Part shown: positions 26,591-35,885 of the stretch, piece by piece
Layout: each line of letters begins with the position of its first letter
Position numbering within the stretch: the first letter of the stretch is position 1
NCBI RefSeq assembly: GCF_039749495.1
Contig: NZ_JBDLLU010000013.1
Coordinates: 1 to 64,000 of the forward strand
Direction: 5' to 3'
DNA: 64,000 bases
From: Dehalogenimonas sp. THU2
GTDB lineage: Bacteria; Chloroflexota; Dehalococcoidia; Dehalococcoidales; Dehalococcoidaceae
Translations under genes and position numbers: made by a program
Notes under the pieces: generated by a model
Told to the model about the DNA's origin: nothing
Seen by the model: only the letters and a program-made list of their open reading frames with translations
Databases searched by the model: none

Positions 26591-26857
26591 ATGAACAAAG
26601 AAAAAACAACGGCTGATTCCTGCTGCGACACCGGCGAGTGCTGCCGTGTCGAAGCTGTGGTAAGCGTGGATGCCCGTGGGCAGTTGGTGCTGCCCAAGGA
26701 AGTGCGCGAAAGCATGGGTATAGCCGCGGGGGAAAAACTGGCGCTGGTGACCCTCAACCGCGGCGGGAAACCGTGCTGCCTGGTGATGATGAAAGCTGAA
26801 AAACTGGCCAAAGGCGCCAGTGAATTCCTCGGTCCGATTCTGAATGAAATTCCATAA
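26591..26857 (+). CDS. Cys-rich AbrB-family protein (HgcAB-associated type)
   Basis: The 88-aa product is read from ATG 26591 ([12 protein letters not shown]). A Cys-rich N-terminus (CCDTGECC, about 11-18) precedes a SpoVT/AbrB swapped-hairpin DNA-binding domain ([22 protein letters not shown]). A further CC pair sits at [10 protein letters not shown]. Similar proteins accompany arsM or hgcAB in anaerobes. The Cys pairs could bind As(III) or Hg(II), making it a candidate metalloid-responsive regulator. It is co-transcribed with arsM, 10 bp apart. Binding and regulation are inference. Confidence 0.8.
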   Translation: MNKEKTTADSCCDTGECCRVEAVVSVDARGQLVLPKEVRESMGIAAGEKLALVTLNRGGKPCCLVMMKAEKLAKGASEFLGPILNEIP

Positions 26858-26867
26858 GGAGACTGCG

Positions 26868-27692
26868 ATGAAAGACAACGATATCAAGAGTTATGTCAAG
26901 GAACGCTACGGCGGCATCGCCCGTTCGGGCGGGGGTTGCGGCTGCGGCTCCGGGTGCTGCGGTCCGGCGCCGGACACCATCGCCAAAGTCATCGGTTATT
27001 CCGAGGACGAACTGGCCGCGGTGCCGGAAGGCGCCAACCTCGGCCTGGGCTGCGGCAACCCTACCGCCATCGCCGCGCTGAAACCCGGTGAGACAGTTCT
27101 CGACCTGGGTTCCGGCGCAGGGTTCGACGCGTTTTTGGCGGCGCGGCAGGTCGGACCCGCCGGAAAAGTCATCGGGGTGGACATGACGCCGGACATGCTG
27201 TCCAAGGCCAGGGCGAACGCGGTCAAAGGCAGTATAACTAACGTCGAGTTCCGCCAGGGTGAGATAGAAGACCTGCCGGTCGAATCAGGCACTATCGACA
27301 CCATCATTTCCAACTGCGTCATTAACCTGTCGCCGGACAAACCGAAGGTATTCGCCGAGGCCTTCCGGGTGCTCAAGCCAGGCGGCCGCATCGCCGTTTC
27401 TGACATCGTGCTGACCGAACCCCTGCCCGACTATATCCGGGATTCTGTGGCGGCCTATACTGCCTGTGTGGCGGGGGCGATCCTGAAGGAAGAATATCTC
27501 GATGCTATAAAACAAGCGGGGTTCGAGGACATCGAGATCGCCGGGGAGAATGTCTTCGACCTGGATTTTCTGGATATGGCGCCGGAGTTGCTGAAAGAAG
27601 CGGCAGCGCTGGGACTGACCTTAGAGAAGATTGCGCACATCTCTGAGACGATCGTCAGTGTGAAGGTGTCGGCGTCGAAGCCGGCTGGCTAA
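26868..27692 (+). CDS. arsM: Arsenite methyltransferase
   Basis: The 274-aa product is read from ATG 26868 behind AAGGAG. It is a SAM-dependent class I methyltransferase: motif [12 protein letters not shown] (about 80), GVDMTPDML, and [11 protein letters not shown], where ArsM places a conserved arsenic-binding Cys. It has a Cys-rich N-terminal segment ([12 protein letters not shown], about 22-33) and a later Cys in AYTACVAG. It probably methylates As(III). It ends 4 bp inside tilS, which is convergent. Confidence 0.92.
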   Translation: MKDNDIKSYVKERYGGIARSGGGCGCGSGCCGPAPDTIAKVIGYSEDELAAVPEGANLGLGCGNPTAIAALKPGETVLDLGSGAGFDAFLAARQVGPAGKVIGVDMTPDMLSKARANAVKGSITNVEFRQGEIEDLPVESGTIDTIISNCVINLSPDKPKVFAEAFRVLKPGGRIAVSDIVLTEPLPDYIRDSVAAYTACVAGAILKEEYLDAIKQAGFEDIEIAGENVFDLDFLDMAPELLKEAAALGLTLEKIAHISETIVSVKVSASKPAG

Positions 27693-29134
27693 CAAGTATT
27701 TTTCGAAGATCCAGGAAAAAATCCAATATTCAAAACGCGCCGGGTCGCCGTTGTAACCCTGACACGTTCATCCAGCCGGTAACCTGCCACCCAGACGATC
27801 TGTCGAGGGTTGACGACGATGGGGACGCGGTCACGCCAGGGGCGCGGCACTTTGGAGTCGATGAAGAAGTCTTTCAATTTCTTGGGGCAATCCATACCCA
27901 TCGGCTGGAAGGCGTCGCCGGGGCGGCGGGTGCGGACGGTGAGATCATCGCCAGCCATGTCCAGGTCGATGCCTGCCATTGCGAACTGATCCCCATGACA
28001 TTCCGGTAAATCGTCCAGGCTATCGACGATTGAAGCGGTGATTTTCCAGCCGGGAATCTCAGTTACCCCCAGGATATTTAGCTTATACTCACCATCGAGC
28101 GGCGGAAACGGGATCAGCCCAGACAGATCCCGCCCCAGGTACAACTCACGGTAACCCGAGGCGAAAACCAGGCCGCCGGGTAGATCGATAGCACGGCCAG
28201 CCTCACCCGAAGCCAGGTCAAGCATATCTTCGATGTGCACCGCCTCGATGTCTTTTGGACCACCGAGGGCTTTTAACAGCATGAGCCGCAGCGCGCCGCG
28301 TTGAAGGGCCGGGTGGGTCCCTGAAAAAGCGGTCTTATCGATGATATCGACGTCGCATTCGACGCGGGCCAATTCCGACACCACCCGCCGAGCCTCGACC
28401 TCGATGAAATCCAAGTCGTCGGCGGCCAGCCGCGAAAGACGGACAAGCGCATCTTCGATACGGGGGTTGAAGTCCTCCCGGATATCCGGCAGCAGCTTGC
28501 GGCGGATGCGGTTGCGGGTGGGGGTCAGGGATTCGTTGGTGGCGTCGGTGCGAAAGTCGATCCCCGCCTCCCGGCAATAAGCCTCCACCTCAGCCCGTGT
28601 AACGCCAATTAAAGGCCGAATGATGCGTAACGGCCCAACTCGCTTGTATCGGAGAATGGAAGCCTCTTTCAGCCCCACAAGGCCGGACAGGCCGCTACCC
28701 CGGAGCAGGTGGAGCAGCACCGTTTCTACATGATCGCTGCGGGTGTGAGCGACAGCGCCGGAAACGGCTCCGATGTTTCCGGCGACCTCGGCCAGAAAAG
28801 CGTAGCGCACTTCACGGGCAGCTTCTTCCAGTGTCAGGCGGTGCTCTTGTCGATAGCCCTGGACATCGCGTTTTTCGATTGTCGAGGGTAATCCCAGCCT
28901 TCCGGCCAGATCACGGACGAATTCAGCGTCGGCGTCAGATTCAATGCCCCGTAATCCGTGGTCGAGGTGGGCGACATGGAGATTGATATCGAGTTCTGTG
29001 CTGTTGTTATGTAATGTGTGAAGCAGACTCACCGAATCCGCTCCACCGGACACCGCCACCACCACTCTGTCACCCCTTGACAGAAGTTCCCGGCGGAGGA
29101 TAAGGTCGATGATTTTTTTTTCGAATCGATGCAT
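27689..29134 (-). CDS. tilS: tRNA(Ile)-lysidine synthase
   Basis: The 481-aa product converts the wobble C of tRNA-Ile(CAU) to lysidine so that AUA is read as Ile; it is essential in bacteria. The PP-loop ATP motif [14 protein letters not shown] lies at about 25-38, with HLDHGLRG and [20 protein letters not shown] downstream. The C-terminal TilS domains (about 280-481) include [13 protein letters not shown] and [12 protein letters not shown]. The start is ATG 29134. Confidence 0.95.
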   Translation of the reverse strand: MHRFEKKIIDLILRRELLSRGDRVVVAVSGGADSVSLLHTLHNNSTELDINLHVAHLDHGLRGIESDADAEFVRDLAGRLGLPSTIEKRDVQGYRQEHRLTLEEAAREVRYAFLAEVAGNIGAVSGAVAHTRSDHVETVLLHLLRGSGLSGLVGLKEASILRYKRVGPLRIIRPLIGVTRAEVEAYCREAGIDFRTDATNESLTPTRNRIRRKLLPDIREDFNPRIEDALVRLSRLAADDLDFIEVEARRVVSELARVECDVDIIDKTAFSGTHPALQRGALRLMLLKALGGPKDIEAVHIEDMLDLASGEAGRAIDLPGGLVFASGYRELYLGRDLSGLIPFPPLDGEYKLNILGVTEIPGWKITASIVDSLDDLPECHGDQFAMAGIDLDMAGDDLTVRTRRPGDAFQPMGMDCPKKLKDFFIDSKVPRPWRDRVPIVVNPRQIVWVAGYRLDERVRVTTATRRVLNIGFFPGSSKNTC

Positions 29135-29159
29135 CGGCTAGATTATAACAGGTAAAGCC

Positions 29160-29250
29160 AAAACGGAAATAATCCCGAAGTACGAAATCCCTGTCGCCTC
29201 CCGGTTCGGTCATTTGAATTTGGTTATTGTTTGGTCATTGTAACTTGTAT
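29160..29250. repeat. AT-rich intergenic repeat
   Basis: Contains AAGTACGAAATCCC, TCATTTGAATTTGGTTATTG and TTGTATCCTGGAATTT, related to patches at 52765 and 57413. Confidence 0.5.
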
Positions 29251-29260
29251 CCTGGAATTT

Positions 29261-29884
29261 TTACCAGGGTTTACTGTCCACCTGAAAACAGGATTCGTTG
29301 TAGACGATCAGTCTGGTACCGGCGGCATCGACTTCGATGACAGAGAGGCTGCCGGTGTTCATCCTGAACCTGCGGATGGCCTCCGGCGGCAGTCCCAGCA
29401 CCCGGCAGACCAGGGATAGAACGACAAAATAATGACTGACGATGAGCACTTCACCATCAGGGAACCGCTCCACCAGTTTTTCTATCACTCGCCAAGCGCG
29501 GTCGCGGACATCGTTCAGTGATTCGCCGCCGGGCAGCCGCGGTAACCCATCCTCAGTCGCGGCGGTCAGCAACACTCCCAGGCTGCCGCCGATCTGGTTC
29601 ACGGACATCCCTTCCATTTCACCGGCGTCGATCTCCCTCAGATCGGGTTCAAATTCGATAGCCACCTGCCCATGCTCCCGGGCGATGGCTTCCGCCGTAA
29701 CCCGGGCGCGGCCGAGCGGACTGGAGACGATAGCTTCCAGTTTCTCTGTAGCCAGGCGCCCGGCCAGGCATTTAACCTGCCGTAAACCGGTCTCATTGAG
29801 GGGCGTGTCGGAGCCACCGCCCTGGATACGCTTGTAGCGGTTCCAGTCGGTCTCGGCGTGGCGGGCGATAAATATCTTGGTCAT
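29261..29884 (-). CDS. Histidine phosphatase superfamily protein
   Basis: The 207-aa product has the phosphohistidine motif FIARHAETDWN near the N-terminus and the second catalytic His in LIVSHYFVV (about 150). GEMEGMSVNQI and PGGESLNDVRDR complete the family pattern. Such proteins include phosphoglycerate mutases and alpha-ribazole phosphatases (CobC). The sequence alone does not choose, although a cobamide role would suit an organohalide-respiring organism. Confidence 0.88.
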   Translation of the reverse strand: MTKIFIARHAETDWNRYKRIQGGGSDTPLNETGLRQVKCLAGRLATEKLEAIVSSPLGRARVTAEAIAREHGQVAIEFEPDLREIDAGEMEGMSVNQIGGSLGVLLTAATEDGLPRLPGGESLNDVRDRAWRVIEKLVERFPDGEVLIVSHYFVVLSLVCRVLGLPPEAIRRFRMNTGSLSVIEVDAAGTRLIVYNESCFQVDSKPW

Positions 29885-29896
29885 GCTGATTTTCCT

Positions 29897-31027
29897 TTAA
29901 GTATCGATTCGGCGCATCTGCGATCTGAACTCCTCCGCCATCTTCACCCGGTCATTGTAGCTGGGATGCCCCTGGCCCAGCCGCTCGAAAAAACTGGACG
30001 AGCGGGCTTCTGACAGATTCTGATCGGTGAGTTTGGTCATGGCGGAGATGAACACTTCCGGATTGCCGGTAAGGTCCAGGGCATAGGCGTCTGCCGCTGC
30101 CTCCAGCCTGCGGGAGAACCAGCCGGATAGGGGCATGGCCGGCACGCCGGCGGCGAAGAGCGCCACCAACAGCATTAGCAACGCGGCGGGATCGGTTAGG
30201 TTGACATAATCCATGGCTGTCACCAGGTAATCGAACACCCAGGCACCCAATCCGAACATGAACATGAAAGTCACCGCCTGAAAACCGTAAAGCCGCCAGA
30301 CATCAGCGTGGCGCTGGTGGGCCAGTTCATGGGCCATGACCAATTCGATTTCATCCGGCGAGTATTGCTCAATGAGAGTATCGGATATGGCAACACGTTT
30401 CGTGTATCCCAGCCCCATGACCGCGGCGTTGGCCAGCGTGGTCTTCTCTGAGAACTCGATGACGTAGATGCCGCCCACCTTGACCCCGGTGCGCGCCGCC
30501 AACGCTTCCAGCCGGTCCTTGAGTTCGCCCTCTTTCATCGGCTTCATCTTGAAGAACATCGGGATGATAACCACCGGAGCCAGCACCGTCAGCAAAAGAC
30601 TGACTGCCATCAAAGCCGCCCAGGCGAAAAGCCACCACCAGTCCGGCGACCGCTGCAACATGAAATAGAGCGCCGCCACGGCGATGGCGCCGAAGGCGAT
30701 ACCCATGGACAGGGACTTGACATGGTCGGCGAGCCAGCTTTGGTTATCCTGCCGCGACAGGCCGTAGCGCCGGGGTAATACCAGCCCGCCGTAATAGTCC
30801 AGCGGCAGCGTGATGAGGGCGTACACGAACATGAGAAGAGCAAAATAAAGCGCGGCGGCCAACACCGGTGAATCCGGCAGCGCGGCGGTCAGGTTTCCGG
30901 AGAGGGGGGTGAATATAAGCGTCGCAACGAGAGCGACGGTCAGAACCAATGTGATGATGCCTATGCGCCGCCGCTTCCGGGCATACTCCGCGGCCTGTCG
31001 CTGGCGTCCGGCGTCCAGTGCAGCCAT
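29897..31027 (-). CDS. M48-family zinc metalloprotease (Ste24/HtpX-like)
   Basis: The 376-aa integral membrane protease has hydrophobic helices at about 22-45, 55-75, 100-125 and 130-155 and later in the C-terminal half. The zinc motif is HELAHQRHAD (about residue 234) and the third ligand is the Glu of RRLEAAADAYALD. This is the CAAX-protease/Ste24 arrangement, implicated in membrane protein quality control in bacteria. It starts 11 bp past the DUF2344 gene. Confidence 0.92.
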   Translation of the reverse strand: MAALDAGRQRQAAEYARKRRRIGIITLVLTVALVATLIFTPLSGNLTAALPDSPVLAAALYFALLMFVYALITLPLDYYGGLVLPRRYGLSRQDNQSWLADHVKSLSMGIAFGAIAVAALYFMLQRSPDWWWLFAWAALMAVSLLLTVLAPVVIIPMFFKMKPMKEGELKDRLEALAARTGVKVGGIYVIEFSEKTTLANAAVMGLGYTKRVAISDTLIEQYSPDEIELVMAHELAHQRHADVWRLYGFQAVTFMFMFGLGAWVFDYLVTAMDYVNLTDPAALLMLLVALFAAGVPAMPLSGWFSRRLEAAADAYALDLTGNPEVFISAMTKLTDQNLSEARSSSFFERLGQGHPSYNDRVKMAEEFRSQMRRIDT

Positions 31028-31038
31028 CGCCGGAACCC

Positions 31039-31686
31039 CTAGGCCAGCACCAGCCGGGTGCGGTGGATGGAGAGGGGGTAATCGGCAAAACCGAGGGCGA
31101 GCGCCATCTGCTCCGGCCGGCCGGAGCCGGATGGATCGTTCTTAAGGCGCATGAATAGTGTCACCCCGTCGGCGCTGGTATCGATTACCGACATGTCGCC
31201 GATCTGGGCGCGCAGGTCATAGTGGCGGGTCTCAGCATCCCGCCGGTGGCTCCAGTCCAGGGTGGACAGCTTCATCAAATTTTCCACCGCTTGAGAGATC
31301 TCGGGGGCGGGGCGGTCGAGGGGCAGTTTAACTCGGTATTCGGCGAAACGTACCAGTGACTGCAGGGATGGCGCTTCCGGCGGCATGATCAACGCCTGTT
31401 CCACGCCCAGGTCTTCCGGCATCTGCGCCGCAATCAAGCCGAGTACAGTCGACACCAACGGCGGGTTTTCCAGCCAGACTTCCATCAGTTCCGCCTCCGA
31501 CGTCCAGCCTACCGCCAGGGGGGCGGCCACCGCCAGTCGGGGGTGGGCGTTAAAGCCCTCTGAATAAGCCATATCCAGCCCGGCGCGGCGGAAGACCCGC
31601 GGCCAAAGGCGCATCATATCCAGATGGGAGATGAATTTCAGTTTATCACCACGGGTATATCTGAAGCGTATGCGTTTCAATATCAT
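31039..31686 (-). CDS. TIGR03936/DUF2344 radical-SAM-associated protein
   Basis: The 215-aa product opens RIRFRYTRGDKLKFISHLDMMRLWPRVFRRAGL and continues YSEGFNAHPRLAVAAPLAVG, the hallmark blocks of the family usually fused or adjacent to a radical-SAM enzyme. No radical-SAM gene is adjacent in this window. In this family the protein is thought to help a tRNA- or methylthio-type reaction, but the function is not established. Confidence 0.88.
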   Translation of the reverse strand: MILKRIRFRYTRGDKLKFISHLDMMRLWPRVFRRAGLDMAYSEGFNAHPRLAVAAPLAVGWTSEAELMEVWLENPPLVSTVLGLIAAQMPEDLGVEQALIMPPEAPSLQSLVRFAEYRVKLPLDRPAPEISQAVENLMKLSTLDWSHRRDAETRHYDLRAQIGDMSVIDTSADGVTLFMRLKNDPSGSGRPEQMALALGFADYPLSIHRTRLVLA

Positions 31687-31764
31687 TCCTAAAATCTAAA
31701 ATTTTGGTATCGAACTGGATTTCGGGATCGAGGCCTTGCTGGCAGGAAGTAACGGAGACCGGGT

Positions 31765-33120
31765 TCAGGATTTGGTGCCGGAGGTCTGCCCGCCGCCGGT
31801 CGTTTCCGGCTTGATTGCCGGCTTGGAGTCGGTACCCTGGCCGGTCGGCTCAACCGGACGTTTTTCTTTGGTAATCAACACTTCTTCGATCTTCTTGCCA
31901 CGCATCCGGGTGATCACCAGCTTGAGTCCGTTATAACGAATGACCTGGCCTTGTCTCGGGATCAGTCCAAGGGTTTTCAGTATGAAACCAGCCAGGGTTT
32001 CATAATCATCGTCTTCCGGCAATTCGATGCCCATCTGCTCATTAGCTTCGTCGATGCGCATACCGCCGTCGACCTGAAAGGTGTTCGCGTTAATCGATTC
32101 GAAATCCTTTTCAGCACTGGCCAGCTCATCGCCCACCGGACCGACAATCTCTTCCATGAGTCGCGACAACGATACCACCCCAGCAGTCCCGCCGTATTCG
32201 TCCACCAGCACCGACATCCTGAAGTTCTTATCCCGCATCTCATTGAAAAGTTCACCGATGGGTTTGGTCTCCGGAGCAAAATAAGCCGGGCGAACCAGTT
32301 CATCGATCTTGTCGTCCAAACCGACTTCGCCCTTAGCCTGAGCCATCAGCACATCCTTGATGGACAAGATTCCAAGCACATTATCCATATTTTCCTCGTA
32401 AACAGGAAAACGGGACATGGGAAACTTTTCATAAAGCTCGAAAAATTCCTTCAATAGGGTGCCTTTTTCCAGTGCCACAACCTCTGGCCGTGGCACCAGT
32501 ACTTCAAAAACCGGCCGTTCGCGGAAGTCCAAGACGGCATGCAGCATCTCAGCTTCGTCCTTTTCCACGGTACCTTCCTTGTGGCCCACATCGATCATGC
32601 ATCGTATTTCTTCTTCATTGAAAAGCGAGGAATGATAGGTACGGCCACCGCCGAAAAGTCGCATGAAAAACGACGCGATCCACGAAAGAGCGGTGACGAA
32701 TGGAGTGAACAACCATGCCAGAAATGTAAGCGGGCGAACATAGAGAAGAGTCATTTTATCGGCGTGCCGGGTGGCGATGGTCTTGGGTGTAACTTCGCTG
32801 AAAATGAGTAGAATAATCGTCAGACCGATAGTGGCGACAATTACGCCGTTCTGCTCGCCAAAAGCGGATATTGCCAGGACGGTGGCCAAGGCCGAAGCTG
32901 CGATGTTGACGAAATTGTTACCCAGAAGAACTGTGGACAGCAACCGTTCCGGCTTCTCGGCCAATTTGGCCACCTTGTCGGCATTCTTGACCTTGTTATC
33001 CAGCATACTCTGCAGGCGGTATTTGGAAAGTGAAATAAAAGCCGTTTCAGAACTGGAGAAGAACGCTGACAATAAAAGGCAAAGAATAAGAAGGGCAAGG
33101 TAAATGTTTTCTATTGACAT
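31765..33120 (-). CDS. CNNM/CorC-type transporter with CBS domains
   Basis: The 451-aa product has a DUF21 membrane domain (about 1-180; FFSSSETAFISLSKYRL, LLGNNFVNIAASA), a paired CBS module (about 205-320; DFRERPVFEVLVPRPEVV) and a C-terminal transporter-associated domain (about 345-420). The tail is Pro/Thr/Gly rich. The family is linked to Mg2+ or Na+ export. A hemolysin label is often applied but is not supported here. Confidence 0.93.
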   Translation of the reverse strand: MSIENIYLALLILCLLLSAFFSSSETAFISLSKYRLQSMLDNKVKNADKVAKLAEKPERLLSTVLLGNNFVNIAASALATVLAISAFGEQNGVIVATIGLTIILLIFSEVTPKTIATRHADKMTLLYVRPLTFLAWLFTPFVTALSWIASFFMRLFGGGRTYHSSLFNEEEIRCMIDVGHKEGTVEKDEAEMLHAVLDFRERPVFEVLVPRPEVVALEKGTLLKEFFELYEKFPMSRFPVYEENMDNVLGILSIKDVLMAQAKGEVGLDDKIDELVRPAYFAPETKPIGELFNEMRDKNFRMSVLVDEYGGTAGVVSLSRLMEEIVGPVGDELASAEKDFESINANTFQVDGGMRIDEANEQMGIELPEDDDYETLAGFILKTLGLIPRQGQVIRYNGLKLVITRMRGKKIEEVLITKEKRPVEPTGQGTDSKPAIKPETTGGGQTSGTKS

Positions 33121-33259
33121 AATGTTAGTTAAAAGCCCGCCGAAATGTTATAACAGTATTGATAATAACACGTCCGATAAATAGATGCCATAATCGGCGC
33201 GGACTTCCGGTTGTTCGGCTATCGATCCCCGGCTGATGTTCGACGGCAGTGAAGCCGGG

Positions 33260-34273
33260 TCAACAGATGCGTGGTAAGAGTTCTCCTGACAGCATATCCA
33301 AGATACGCCGCGCGCCAAGCGCTGTGGTCAGAACCACTTTGCCCGGCCGTTCCGCGGTGACCTCACCAATAATTGCGGCATCGGCGCCGTAGCGATTGGC
33401 TCGCATGGCTTCGAGGACCTTCCCGGCCTCTTCCCTGGCGACGATGGCGATCATCTTGCCTTCGTTGGCCACGTACAGAGGGTCGAAACCGAGCAGTTCG
33501 CAGGCTGTCCTGACGGCATCCTTGACCGGAATCTTAGATTCATCAATGTTTATGCCGACTTTCGATTGGGCTGCGATCTCGTTCAAAGTGGTCGCCAGCC
33601 CGCCGCGGGTGGGATCGCGCAGGACATGAATATTCTTTGAAACATCGAGCATCGAAGCGATCATGCCATTGAGCGGGGCGCAATCGCTTTCCACCGGCAC
33701 CTTGAAGGAAAATCCCTCCCGTTGAGCCATGATGGCCATGCCGTGGTCGCCGATGCTGCCACTTAACATAATAACATCACCGGATTTGGCGTTGCAGCCG
33801 GAGATGTCCAGGCCTGCCGGGATGACGCCGATGCCGGCTGTGTTGACGAACAGCTTGTCCGCCTTGCCCCGGTTGACCACCTTGGTGTCGCCGGTGACGA
33901 TGCAAACCCCCGCTTCGGCGGCAGCTGACTTGATGCTGTGGACAACCCTGGACAGTTCGTCAAAGGGCAGACCTTCCTCGATAATCATCGCCAGGCTGAG
34001 GTATTTTGGCGTGGCACCGGAGGTTGCCAGGTCGTTCACCGTGCCGCAGACTGCCAGCTTGCCGATATCGCCGCCAGGAAAGAAGATCGGGCTGACCACA
34101 TAGCTGTCAGTGGTGAAAGCCAGTCGGCCTTCTCCGAGGCTGAGACAGGCAGCGTCATCCATGCGGGACAGCGTTTCATTCACCAGCTCACCGACGAACA
34201 TCTGCCGGACCAGTTCCTGGCTGAGTTTGCCACCGGAGCCATGGGCTAGAAGAACGGTTTTACTTTTTTCCAA
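33260..34273 (-). CDS. hypE: Hydrogenase maturation protein HypE
   Basis: The 337-aa product dehydrates the thiocarboxamide it receives from HypF to form the cyanide ligand of [NiFe] hydrogenase. ATP-binding blocks are LLAHGSGGKLSQELV and LSRMDDAACL. The C-terminus is PRIC, whose terminal cysteine carries the group. It is last in the hypA-B-F-C-D-E order, separated from hypD by 136 bp that contain a dispersed repeat. Confidence 0.97.
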   Translation of the reverse strand: MEKSKTVLLAHGSGGKLSQELVRQMFVGELVNETLSRMDDAACLSLGEGRLAFTTDSYVVSPIFFPGGDIGKLAVCGTVNDLATSGATPKYLSLAMIIEEGLPFDELSRVVHSIKSAAAEAGVCIVTGDTKVVNRGKADKLFVNTAGIGVIPAGLDISGCNAKSGDVIMLSGSIGDHGMAIMAQREGFSFKVPVESDCAPLNGMIASMLDVSKNIHVLRDPTRGGLATTLNEIAAQSKVGINIDESKIPVKDAVRTACELLGFDPLYVANEGKMIAIVAREEAGKVLEAMRANRYGADAAIIGEVTAERPGKVVLTTALGARRILDMLSGELLPRIC

Positions 34274-34312
34274 CTAATTCCTCACACAGTTGATCCCCGG
34301 AATACTCCCAAA

Positions 34313-34375
34313 CGAACAAGAGATTGCTTTCCTTCGACGTTGCTCAGGACAGGCGTCGCTTCGCTTCTCGCAACG
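34313..34375 (+). repeat. 63-bp dispersed repeat, copy 1
   Basis: Read from CGAACAAGAGATTGC to TCTCGCAACG; its reverse complement lies at 57301-57363 with a single difference. Confidence 0.85.
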
Positions 34376-34409
34376 ATGTGCGGGAGAGTTCGGATTTCGA
34401 GTCTTTGTC

Positions 34410-35504
34410 TTACTCAATCGCTTCCGCGAAGTGATAATAGGCCGCGCACGATCCCTCGCTCGACACCATGCACGGTCCCACCGGGTTCTCCGGGGTGCAG
34501 ACCTTACGGAATAGTTTGCATTCTTCCGGCGTCTTCACGGCGCGGATGACCTCGCCGCAGAGACAGCCGGCCGGTTCACGGGATGGCCGTTCAAGCTTTA
34601 TGTCAAACACCTTATCAGCGTCGTGGGCGGCGAATTCGTCGCGGATTTTGAGCCCGCTGCCGGGAATGTCGCCGACGCCTCGCCAGTTGGCGGTGGCCGG
34701 TTCGAATACCCGGTCAAGCATCCTGAGCGCCACCGGATTGCCTTCACCTTTCACCACCCGGCTGTAGGCCGTTTCCACCCTGGGTGTCCCGGTCTCTATC
34801 TGTTCGACGATCATATTGACGCAGTGCAGCACGTCCAGGGGTTCAAAGCCGGAAACGGCGCAGGCAATGCCGTACCGCTCCGGTATGAAGTTCCAGGCGT
34901 CGGCCCCGACGATGGCGGAAACATGGCCGGGGCAGATGATGCCCTGGAGTTTGACTTCACCGGCGTCGAGAAGGACCTTAGTTACCGGCGGTGTCACCTT
35001 GTGCAGGGATAGGACGAAGAAATTGTCGAGTTTTTCGGCGGCCGCCTGCAGGATGGCGGCGGCGATGGTCGGGGCTGTCGTCTCGAAACCGATGCCGACG
35101 AAGACCACCTTCTTATCCGGATTCTTGCGGGCGATGTCCAGGGCGTCAAGAGTGGAATAGACGGTGCGTACATCCGCCCCGGCGGCCCGCGCCCGGTCCA
35201 GGCTGCTGTAACTGGCCGGTACCTTGATCAGGTCGCCGAAAGTGGTGATGACAACGTCCGGCATGGCAGCCAGGGCCATCACCTTGTCCAGGTCGGCGCT
35301 GGATGTGACGCACACCGGGCAGCCGGGACCGGACAACAGCTTCAGATGCGGCGGCAGCAGATCACGCAGGCCGTAGCGGAAGATAGCCACGGTATGGCCG
35401 CCGCAGAACTCCATGATATTGGCCGATTTGGTCGATCTGCGCCGGATGTTATCAAGAAGCTTTTTAGCCAGGCCGGAGTCCCGGAATTCAGTGGCAAATT
35501 TCAT
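34410..35504 (-). CDS. hypD: Hydrogenase maturation protein HypD
   Basis: The 364-aa product is the [4Fe-4S] scaffold on which the Fe(CN)2CO unit is assembled with HypC. Conserved motifs are EFCGGHTVAIFRYG (about 33), SGPGCPVCVTS (about 58) and the Cys-rich end AGCLCGEVIRA, KVCTPENPVGPCMVSSEGSC. Its start overlaps the hypC stop by 4 bp. Confidence 0.97.
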   Translation of the reverse strand: MKFATEFRDSGLAKKLLDNIRRRSTKSANIMEFCGGHTVAIFRYGLRDLLPPHLKLLSGPGCPVCVTSSADLDKVMALAAMPDVVITTFGDLIKVPASYSSLDRARAAGADVRTVYSTLDALDIARKNPDKKVVFVGIGFETTAPTIAAAILQAAAEKLDNFFVLSLHKVTPPVTKVLLDAGEVKLQGIICPGHVSAIVGADAWNFIPERYGIACAVSGFEPLDVLHCVNMIVEQIETGTPRVETAYSRVVKGEGNPVALRMLDRVFEPATANWRGVGDIPGSGLKIRDEFAAHDADKVFDIKLERPSREPAGCLCGEVIRAVKTPEECKLFRKVCTPENPVGPCMVSSEGSCAAYYHFAEAIE

Positions 35505-35728
35505 GTTGTCTCCGGTATCATCTCCATCTCTTTGAACAGCTTCAGCGTTTCCAGCGCGTCTTCCTCATCAATGATCTGAATGGCGAAGCCGGTATGGAGC
35601 AACACATAGTCACCTATCTTGGCGTCAGGCACCATGATCAGGCTGGCGCGCACGGTGGTGCCCGCCATATCCACCTCGGCGACGATGCCATCGATCTTAC
35701 AGATCTGGGCCGGTACTGCTAAACACAT
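35501..35728 (-). CDS. hypC: Hydrogenase maturation chaperone HypC
   Basis: The 75-aa product starts MCLAVPAQ, the signature in which Cys2 binds the iron ligand complex and the hydrogenase large subunit precursor. The length is typical. It overlaps hypD (ATGA-type). Confidence 0.95.
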   Translation of the reverse strand: MCLAVPAQICKIDGIVAEVDMAGTTVRASLIMVPDAKIGDYVLLHTGFAIQIIDEEDALETLKLFKEMEMIPETT

Positions 35729-35744
35729 CCTTCAACCTCCGTGT

Positions 35745-35885
35745 TAATTTCTAAATCCCAATATCTAAATTCTAAATAATTCCGAAATCCAAAGTTCAAA
35801 GTTTCAAAACGTTTTGGATTTTGGATTTTGATCCTTTTAATTTGTTTAGTGCTTAGATATTAGTGCTTAGTGCTTCGTGTTTAGT
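35745..35885. repeat. AT-rich palindromic repeat between hypF and hypC
   Basis: The left arm has TTCTAAATCCCAATATCTAA and the right arm GTTTAGTGCTTAGATATTAG, forming a long imperfect hairpin. It encodes the last residues of HypF (HEALSTNI) and its TAA stop. Confidence 0.7.
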
